Of a DNA stretch of 64,000 bases, positions 57,739 through 64,000 are shown piece by piece. The DNA is taken from contig JXTB01000032.1 in the NCBI GenBank assembly GCA_002914805.1, forward strand, positions 1,176,943 to 1,240,942, read 5' to 3'. The position numbers were made by a program, and so were the translations under genes. Under the pieces are notes generated by a model, which saw only the letters and a program-made list of their open reading frames with translations, did no database searches and was not told the origin of the DNA. Numbering within the stretch: position 1 is the first letter of the stretch; each line of letters begins with the position of its first letter. The stretch comes from Parasponia andersonii (taxonomy: Eukaryota > Streptophyta > Magnoliopsida > Rosales > Cannabaceae).

Positions 57739-60700
57739 TCAAATGAGAAATTGTATTAGTTTTTCGACCCACGCTTCAAGAAGTCCATTGATATCATCCT
57801 TTGTATAGAAATTTTGTCCATTAAATAACAAATTCAAACACTTATTTGTTAGAAAGTGATCAATCAAACTATAAATTAGAAGAGAACTAATAAAACATAT
57901 GGCTACATACCATTGTGGTAAATGATTTAACATTAACTTGTTCAATGACTTCTCTCATAAATTTGCATATGTAGAATCCGCACTTAATACTTGTCAGTTG
58001 TCTTGGCCACTATACATAAGCATAAAGTAAACATAAGTAATTTTAATTAATCTTTCACCCAACAAGTGTTATTAATTAAAGTTTAATACCTTTATTAACT
58101 TATAAACTAGACCATTTGGTCTTCCTTTCTTTCCTTTTTCTACATTATATATGTTGAATGCACTTTGAATTAGAAATACGTAAACACAATAATAAAAGAT
58201 TAATAATAGCAACCATAATTAAAAATACTATAAAAAACTGAACTATAACAAAATAACTATTAGAGAACTTACTCGATCATTGTTAAACCAATTTTCTCAC
58301 GGAGAGCTAAGTCGAGAGGATCTAGAAACTATGTATAATCTTTGAGAGGATAAATGATAAGTAAAATCCAATGTTCCATACTCATAAAATTGATGATAAA
58401 GATTATTAATAATGTAACAATTAACTTCATATAGGAAGTAGTTGATCATATGACAATTTGTTAAGTTTAAAATCTTACCCATAATTCCAAGGTGTAATTA
58501 GAAATTGATGTTCATTCTCCATGGATAACATCCGGGTTGCTAAACTTAAAGCATGATTCTCACGTGGACCACCTTGTGTAGCAACTGCATTAGGATCTAT
58601 GAACATATATCTAGCTTGATAGCCATATTGGGTCACTAAATGGTGTAAATGCCTACAAGTACAAAATACAATATGAATTAAGTGTTGTATTATATAACTG
58701 ACAACTATAGATACATGTATATATATATGAAGTTCTATATATATATAAAAAAAAAAACCTCTTCCCTCATGTATAATGTAATAGGCATGGCCCGAATCTT
58801 TTGTAACGTGTAAAACTCAATTATATCTTTTTTGAATACGGGCAAATGAAAAGCTTCTCCAAACACTTTTTCATCAAAGGAAATATGAAAAACAACACCT
58901 TCATCTACTCCTTGAATGGTATTCAATAGTAATCTTATAGAAGTGGGTGCACCATCAATAAATCTAAACTGTGTTTGTGTAACAGATTCTACTTTCTTTC
59001 TTTGATGATGTACTCTTTCTTGTGTTTGAGGTGGCTGTAGTTGTAGAGATTTATTCTTCCCCGTTTGATGTCTATTTATATCATTAAACTCCTAAAATCC
59101 AAATAAATGATGAAATGTTAGCAAACAAGTTAATAATTCCTATTAGAATTCAATAAAGGATTAATTTATTTAGAAAATAGGTATGCATACCAAATTATCT
59201 TCAAAGATGACAAGCATCTTAGGCCATGCAAGCTGCGATCCAAGTGCGTCACCTACCAACCTTATATCATCGTCTAGATTTGGAATAGGAATTATGGCTG
59301 TAGCATCAAGAACAACCTTTACTGATATACGAAAATTATGCTCCCCCAATTATCTGCTGTGAATAATAGTTGATGAGGTTGATTCTTGTATATGTCCTAA
59401 AGCAACTATATTATCACGAGACCCACTACAAGCTTGCATGGTCTACAATATAGAAAATCAAACACAATTTATAAATATAAGTAGTTAATAAACAAATAAG
59501 AAAAAAACTCATATAAACATACTTTTTTGAGTTCTTGAAGATGTTTCTACAGCCACCATTGGATTTATATGTATCTCTTGTGGTTGCACTTCTTTTCTTT
59601 GAATTTCTGGCCGTGAAAGAGTTGTATTAGAATCACCAACATTACTTTGTTGTCTTGCTTGAATCTTAGCAATTTCTGCTTTGAACTGTTCTTTAAGCAT
59701 TTGTTACATCTTGCGTGTTTGTTCATCTTGCCATTGTTTCAAATCAAATAATTGTTGTTTCTTTGTTGGAGCAAGTTGATAAAAATATTGTCTGTGGTTA
59801 ATGTGAAATCCCATTCCATGCACACATCTAGAATATTCAGAAGTGCCTAAAGCTATTGTTAAGATATCATTAGAACCGTATATCTCGAGATTTCCCTCTT
59901 GGAATTATTGATTATAATCTTCCTACAAAACATATACAGAATTGAATATTAGACTATGCTATACTTTTAACAAAATTACAAATTAATATAATCAATATGT
60001 TGTAATAAACAACTTATAATTCTATTAACAATCACTTGATTTCCTCAATATGGCCTCCTTTTTTAGGAACACGTCCTCTACTTCATAGCTCGGATCTATC
60101 AATAACACATCGGCACTCGTCTTTTTCAATCTTAGCTTCTAATCCAGTATAACCCAAGCGAGACATACGATGTGGATATTTATTTTGCGTTGCTCTTCCC
60201 TGTTATACTTTCCTAGCTTCCTCCCATTCTGCACTTACTATTTTCTTAACAAACTCATCCCAAACTTTACGTTCAATCTATGGTGCATATGATGCTGGAG
60301 GGTGCCCTAATAACTCTGGACAAGTATGTCTATACTCATAAATCAGTTCAGTTGTAATCTTAGACTTAAAATCTCTCCATATTTTCCCACAATTTTTTAA
60401 AGTTTCTTTTTTTGCTTTGTAGTCTAATACAAATATTACTTACAATGTAAAAGAAATAATGTTAATACCAAATATATATTCTAATAAATATGAAATAGAA
60501 AATTCATGTTCATACTAATATTATATGGCAGAACCCATCTTTTAGGTCCTTTGGTACAAGCATCCAGTTATTAATGTTAATTGGGATCTTGCGACGAACT
60601 ATAAGGATAAAAAAGCTCGACAAATATTTACCTTCATCCCCAGTTGGTTATCCCCATTCATTGTACGCAACAACTTCTTTTTTATTATCACTTCTTTTTA

Positions 60701-60815
60701 TAATCAACTCCTTCATTTGAGTCATTCTTCTTAGTTTCTTTTTGTGTTTTCTTTCACCTTTACTACTTTGTGATGGTGTAAATTGATAAACATCATCTGC
60801 ACCTTCATTTTTCAT
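57739..60815 (-). pseudogene. CACTA second gene: transposase_24 region fused to ULP1-type protease
   Basis: Starts at ATG 60815 (MKNEGADDVYQF), then MTQMKELIIKRSDNKKEVV and YNEWG, the beginning of the plant transposase_24 type. Further on are KIWRDFKSKITTELI (about 60370), RKVWDEFVKKIVSAEWEEA (about 60240) and LTIALGTSEYSRCVHGMGF (about 59830). A Gln/Lys-rich linker follows (59500-59700). The C-terminal half resembles C48 (ULP1/SENP) cysteine proteases that remove SUMO: HWILLI with catalytic His at 58368-58373, FLDPL with Asp at 58314-58328, then PRQLTSIKCGFYICKFMRE with the oxyanion Gln and catalytic Cys (57971-57985), and a last exon ending YTKDDINGLLEAWVEKLIQF. Splice sites near 58485, 58085, 58012 and 57913 are in register. 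In-frame stops at 60648-60650, about 59701-59703 and just before FLDPL disable it. Confidence 0.8.
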
Positions 60816-60969
60816 GTTAATAATTACCTGTTAAATAATAAAACCATAAATGTAGATCAAAAATTAAGATAGAAAATAATAAGCATGTAAACATAAGAGG
60901 TAATATATTTAAAAAACAAAACATCAATCCATAAAGATATAAAAATGAAACAAAAAGATATAACTCATT

Positions 60970-63900
60970 TGATTTATACCTCATTAGTTTCTTTCTTTGA
61001 TTATCAATCCAAATACCTTCACCATCATCTCGTAAACATGTAACATTACCTTTATTAATGTCTTCTATCAAAGCCTCCATCGAAACTCTTTTTGAGAATA
61101 TTTCATGAGCAATAAGTATTTTGTTCTTATTTTTAACTTCTAAATTTTGATATTCTTTCAGTTTTGTTGCAAGAACAATTGACCATCGAGTATCAAGTGG
61201 ATCATTGACGTAAAATACTTGTTTTGCTTATATTGCCAATATAAATGGATCCTTCTTGTGACCCATCCGGTTTAGATCAACTAAAGTGAAGCCTAACTCA
61301 TCTTTTCTAACCCCATGGTTACTCTCTACCCATTGACACATAGACACCAGCAACTGAAATGTGACAAAATCAAGTTCCCAAATTTCCTCGATAACACCAT
61401 AGTATATAATATCACCCTCTATTAGGTTTTTATCCTTAGAAATTTAAAATAGTACGGTTTTTGCAATAATACTTACCCAACTATTTTGGGTTGTTCTTAT
61501 GTTATCACGGTCTCTTATGCTAAAATAAATACTGTTAACTTGATAAGCATTATACTTAATTACATCCAATAATGGTTCACGTGATATCTATTTCAATGTA
61601 TCAGATAGATTGCGTGTTGCCTTGTTCATTTCAACTACAATATATTCAAAATATAAAATTAACAATTAGAAATAGGGAAAAAATGAAATAAAACTATTAG
61701 TTGTAACAACTAATTGGAATTACCTGTTCATGATATCAACTAATAAAAGTTCAATGATGTTCATCATGGATCCACTTCTCTCTTTTTTATTTCATTGAGA
61801 ATTGTGTTTTAATCCAATTTATATGCTCCCTTCAACAAATCATCCCCAAAGTAAACCATTATTATTAAAGAATTCAATACTCAATCAATAAAAATCTAAT
61901 TCACAAAAAAACTTACTCGATAAAAGGTTGGACTTCAGCTATATTTTGTAACACAGTACGAAATGCTTGGTCTAGTTGTTCTTGTTTAACTGTACAAACG
62001 ATACCACTACTTACGCTTATTAATATTTGAACATGCGGGTACTCCAATAACTTCTACATTTGCCAATACTCAGAACAAAACTCAACAGTTTATTCTGCGA
62101 TATAACACTCTACAATGCATCCTTCTGGCCGGCTTCGATTTCTAACATATCCTTTAAAAATTTTCATGTAACTCTCAAATGGATACATCTATCTCAAATA
62201 AACAGGACCACATAACTTCACTTCTCTAACTAAATGTACAATAAGATGTATCATTATATTAAAAAAATTAGGAGGAAAAAACTGCTCGAACATGCACAAT
62301 GTTACAACAAGTTCACGTTGTAGTTCATCTAACTTGGATATATCGACCACCTTAGAATAAATTCCATTAAAAAATAAGCATAATCTGGTGATTGCATATC
62401 GAATATTTTTAGATAATACAGATCTGATCGTTATAGGTAGTAGATGTTGCATTAGTGTATGACAATCAGGAGATTTAATTCCAACTAGTTTCAAACTGTT
62501 CATATCCACTAATATTCTAATATTAGAAGAATAGCCTTCAGGAATCTTCATATTAAATAAATATTAAAACAATTGATATTTTTCTTCATTTTTCAATGTG
62601 AAGCAAGTATGGGATAAATATGTTCGCTTCTCCTCCACTTTAGGAGCAAACTCTTTTCGAACACCCATGTCAACAAGATCTATATGGGCACCAATATTAT
62701 CCTTATTCTTCTATGGAATATTTAATAAAGTTCCAATTATACTATCACATACGTTCTTCTCAATATGCATGATATCTAAGTTATATCTCAGAAGTAAATG
62801 TTGCCAATACTCCAACTCAAAGAATATAGATTTCTTCTTCCAACAACTCTTTAGGGTTTTTACAATTTTCACATTACTACGTTTTTTTCTTTTCTTACTG
62901 ATATCACTTATTTTAACCTTTCCAAGCCTAAATTTGAGCTTAGAGACTGTTTTTAGTATCTCTATCCAGTTAAAGATTGTGGTGCTAGTTCAAATTCTTA
63001 AGAACTATTAAATATTTTTTACCAATTTCTGTATACATGTTTGCGAGGTAAAATCTTCTATGGCCCATATAACTCAATTTTCTAGCATGTGTTAAGAACA
63101 GACAACTTGTATTCTCATCATAAATAGGACATGCTTTATATCCTTTAGTGGAAAACCCAGACAAATTCCCATATGCAGGGAAGTAATTCATTGTCCATAA
63201 TAACACAGCCTTGAGAGTAAAATCTTCATCCTTATATGCATCATAGGCTTTCACACCATTATTTCACAAACTATTCAACTCATCAATCAACGGGGCTAAA
63301 TATACATCAATGTCATTACCAGGTTGTCTAGGTCCTGATATTAATATTGTAAGAAGTGTAAACTTTCTTTTCATACACAACCATAGAGGAAGATTATAGA
63401 TTACAAGCATTACAGGCCAACAACTGTATTTGCTACTTAGAGTTGTACGAGGATTAATACCATCCGCAGATAGACCAAGACGAAGATTCCTTGGATCACT
63501 TCTAAAAGAAGGCCATTTGTAATCTATTATTTTCTAAGCCGGTGAATCGGCTGAATGTTGTTTACCATCTTCTATCCTCTCATTCACATGCCATATTAGA
63601 TCTTTAGCATCACGATTTCGGAATAGACAGGTAAAACGAGGAATTGGAGGAATATACCACAAAACCTTAGCATGGGTTCCAAATTTTACCTCTTTAGAAT
63701 TCTTATTCTGTTACCACCTAGGCTCACCACATACTGGACAATAAATTGCATCTTTAAATTTCTTTCGATATAAAATACAATCATTTGGGCAAGCGTGAAT
63801 TTTATCATATTGCATACCCAATGAGCATAAAGTCTTTTTAGCCTCATAAAAGAAAGGTGATATCTTATTATCATTTAGCAATATCTCTCCTAGTAAAGCT

Positions 63901-64000
63901 AACAAGTCTGATAAACTCTTATCACTCCATCCATGTCTTGCTTTCAAATTATATAATTTCAATAATGCAGACAATTTTGTAAATTTTGTACAACCTGAAG
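60970..64000 (-). pseudogene. TNP2-type CACTA transposase pseudogene, 5' end outside window
   Basis: From right to left on the minus strand: LSALLKLYNLKARHGWSDKS, then KIHACPNDCILYRK and YCPVCGEPRW (63712-63970), the N-terminal TNP2 region with its Cys pairs. Next GLSADGINPRTTLSSKYSCW (about 63440), LLWTMNYFPAYGNLSGFSTK and KACPIYDENT, the transposase_21 core (about 63100-63250). Then HIEKNVCDSIIGTLL (about 62750), and the DUF4218-type segment SPDCHTLMQHLLPI to IHLIVHLVREVKLCGPVYLR (62192-62490). A DUF4216-type segment with DPFILAI, KQVFYVNDPLDTRWSIVL and a closing RDDGEGIWIDN runs about 61480-60990. In-frame stops at 63711-63713 and 63534-63536 and others break the frame. The protein would act on the element's own ends. 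Confidence 0.88.

Larger units (their letters stand above)
57113..64000 (-). mobile_element. CACTA (En/Spm) DNA transposon, one end in window
   Basis: The left terminus begins CACTACAGCAAAAAAAGCC at 57113, the defining CACTA inverted-repeat start. About 370 bp of subterminal sequence follow, packed with GCGCCTTGG, AAGGCGCTT and CGCCGTG words in both orientations. Two genes on the minus strand follow, in the order expected for CACTA elements: TNP2-type transposase on the right and a transposase_24-type gene on the left. The other terminus lies beyond the right edge, so element length and the 3-bp target duplication cannot be checked. Both genes carry in-frame stops, so this copy is defective. 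Confidence 0.9.

Overview
The window is nuclear DNA of a flowering plant, almost certainly a eudicot. It is A+T-rich, its genes are split by GT-AG introns, and it carries a plastid-targeted aldolase, a PHL/SPT20-type gene and a plant 2-oxoglutarate oxygenase. The spaces between genes are packed with plant transposons (hAT, Ty1/copia, Mutator-like and PIF/Harbinger-like MITEs, a SINE, CACTA). I cannot name the species from sequence alone.

Layout. 1-387 is probably the end of an LTR. 2068-5689 is a decayed hAT transposon with short terminal inverted repeats. About 5751-6162 is a piece of chloroplast DNA (ndhB intron end plus exon 2) inserted in the nuclear genome. 9354-12302 (minus) is an intact six-exon gene for chloroplast class I fructose-bisphosphate aldolase. 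12.5-22.6 kb has no gene but holds several MITEs and two RNase H relics of non-LTR retrotransposons. 22828-30152 is a Ty1/copia element with both LTRs, a broken gag/protease/integrase and no visible reverse transcriptase. 30.2-32.8 kb is repeat debris.

33062-41810 (plus) is a PHL/SPT20-domain gene. Its first eight exons splice cleanly, but exon 8 carries an in-frame TAA, the conserved middle of the family is not found, and the C-terminal exons remain. A 1.1-kb Mutator-type foldback element sits in intron 7. 42104-42777 looks like a solo LTR, followed by MITEs, a tRNA-derived SINE head and a minus-strand copia reverse transcriptase/RNase H relic (46.29-48.11 kb). A foldback element with internal repeats lies at about 50.44-50.98 kb.

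51515-55783 (plus) is an intact nine-exon 2-oxoglutarate/Fe(II) oxygenase (PKHD-type hydroxylase family), preceded by two telo-boxes. From 57113 to the right edge runs a CACTA (En/Spm) transposon on the minus strand, open beyond the window. It has a TNP2 transposase gene and a second gene that joins a transposase_24 region to a ULP1-type cysteine protease, both with in-frame stops.

The three host genes (aldolase, PHL-like, oxygenase) have no evident functional link. The most interesting items are the CACTA ULP1 protease module with its catalytic motifs still readable, the plastid ndhB insertion, the interrupted PHL-like gene and the perfect (TC)n(TA)n(GA)n palindrome in an aldolase intron.
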